Below are positions 6,358 to 7,137 of a stretch of 7,137 bases of DNA, piece by piece. The DNA comes from Gammaproteobacteria bacterium (GTDB lineage: Bacteria > Pseudomonadota > Gammaproteobacteria > Chromatiales > Chromatiaceae), in NCBI GenBank assembly GCA_013041975.1, contig JABDQZ010000189.1:1-7137 (forward strand). Direction: 5' to 3'. The notes beneath the pieces are model-generated. The model saw only the letters and a program-made list of their open reading frames with translations, had not been told where the DNA came from and did not search any database. The number at the start of each line of letters is the position of its first letter. Position 1 is the first letter of the stretch. Position numbers and translations under genes: made by a program.

Positions 6358-7137
6358 TTACAGAGACTTAATTTGGTTTCTACCATTGGTTTTTGCCTCA
6401 TATAATGCTTTATCAGCCCTGTTGATAATACTTTGCAAGTTATCTCCGGAAATATATTCCGATATACCAATACTGACAGTCAGGTTTTTAATAATCGCAA
6501 ACTGATAATTTTCCACCTTGCTTCTAACATGTTCAGATACATTATGTGCTTCATCAATGCTTGTCTCAGGTAACAAAATGACAAATTCTTCGCCACCCCA
6601 CCTGGCAACTTCATCGACCTTTCTTACCTCCGATACCAGTACAGCTGAGAACTCTTTTAAAACAACATCGCCGACATGATGTCCGAACTGGTCATTCACA
6701 TTCTTAAAGTGATCCAGGTCTAGTAAAACTAAAGAAAATCGCCTTTTGTAACGAATGGCCCTATCGACTTCCTCATTAATCAGTTGCTCAATTTTTAATC
6801 GATTGTACAGCCCGGTTAAACCATCAGTTGTTGCAATACGCTCGAGTTGTCTTTTCTTAAGAAAAGTTAATATATGTGACTTTTCAATGAGATAGGCATT
6901 TAAAAGCCCGAATGAAAAGGCAGAAAACAACCATAACAGATGCAATAAAAATACATCAGAAGAAAAACTTAAAAGCAATCCTGCGCCAGCCCCTAAAATA
7001 AAAACTATTGAGGCACTGACTGCTGCATAAACCAGACGCAAACCGGATATGGAAAAAGTCCAAATAACAATCAAATAAAGTTCTGGTAGATAAATAGCAA
7101 ACTCATTTATCTCGGCAATAATATAAATACTTCCAAT
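6358..7137 (-). CDS. Membrane-bound GGDEF diguanylate cyclase (5' end outside window)
   Basis: This enzyme makes cyclic di-GMP from two GTP at the inner membrane. 259 codons are visible. The frame stays open to the right edge, so the TTG at 7074 should not be taken as the start. The visible N-terminal part is very hydrophobic, with likely membrane helices near visible residues 33-57 and 62-83 and perhaps one before residue 32; it matches no sensor family I can name. The GGDEF domain begins at about residue 105 (DGLTGLYNR, 105-113). It has LLDLDHFK with Asp140, the inhibitory RxxD site RKVD (172-175), the active-site signature GGEEF (181-185), and a typical C-terminal end (ADKALYEAK then NGRNQ). 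Both catalysis and product inhibition therefore look intact. A 323-base gap separates it from the kinase operon, so it is probably a separate transcription unit. Confidence 0.95.
   Translation of the reverse strand: MGSIYIIAEINEFAIYLPELYLIVIWTFSISGLRLVYAAVSASIVFILGAGAGLLLSFSSDVFLLHLLWLFSAFSFGLLNAYLIEKSHILTFLKKRQLERIATTDGLTGLYNRLKIEQLINEEVDRAIRYKRRFSLVLLDLDHFKNVNDQFGHHVGDVVLKEFSAVLVSEVRKVDEVARWGGEEFVILLPETSIDEAHNVSEHVRSKVENYQFAIIKNLTVSIGISEYISGDNLQSIINRADKALYEAKTNGRNQIKSL

Noticed and set aside
7072..7074. TTG as the start of the diguanylate cyclase
   Set aside because: The frame is open for 21 more codons to the window edge, with similar hydrophobic content, so the true start is outside the window.

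Overview
The window carries five genes, all on the minus strand. It therefore reads right to left: 3' part of a membrane diguanylate cyclase, a 323-base AT-rich gap, a sensor histidine kinase, a stand-alone receiver protein, a GAF-GGDEF-EAL protein, and the 5' part of a GspE/PilB-type secretion or pilus assembly ATPase that runs off the left edge. Gene content, Shine-Dalgarno-type starts and protein style suggest a proteobacterium, most likely a gammaproteobacterium. No rRNA, tRNA or species marker is present, so this is inference. No mobile element, CRISPR array or RNA gene was seen.

Right part (6358-7137): a GGEEF diguanylate cyclase with at least two or three membrane segments and both catalytic and inhibitory motifs intact. 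Its true start lies outside the window. It ends in three consecutive in-frame stop codons. The gap 6035-6357 has no convincing gene. It holds AT-rich sequence with small inverted repeats and probably the promoter of the genes to its left.

Centre and left (1-6034): the four remaining genes look like one operon. Kinase and receiver overlap by four bases (ATGA). The receiver and the GGDEF-EAL gene are 10 bases apart. The GGDEF-EAL gene and the ATPase gene are 30 bases apart. The kinase has a periplasmic Cache-like sensor, HAMP and PAS domains and a complete catalytic core. The receiver has no output domain. The GGDEF-EAL protein has a degenerate GGDEF site (ASDKF) with a retained RxxD site and a full set of EAL catalytic residues, so it should be a phosphodiesterase.

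The ATPase is the most unusual gene. A STAS-like domain is fused in front of a tandem MshEN-type motif, the kind that binds cyclic di-GMP, and this is followed by the usual T2SSE motor. The layout suggests a signal chain: an envelope signal reaches the kinase, then the receiver and cyclic di-GMP turnover, then a motor that reads cyclic di-GMP directly and has an extra STAS module for a partner protein. The individual domain calls are well supported. The chain between them is inference from gene order.
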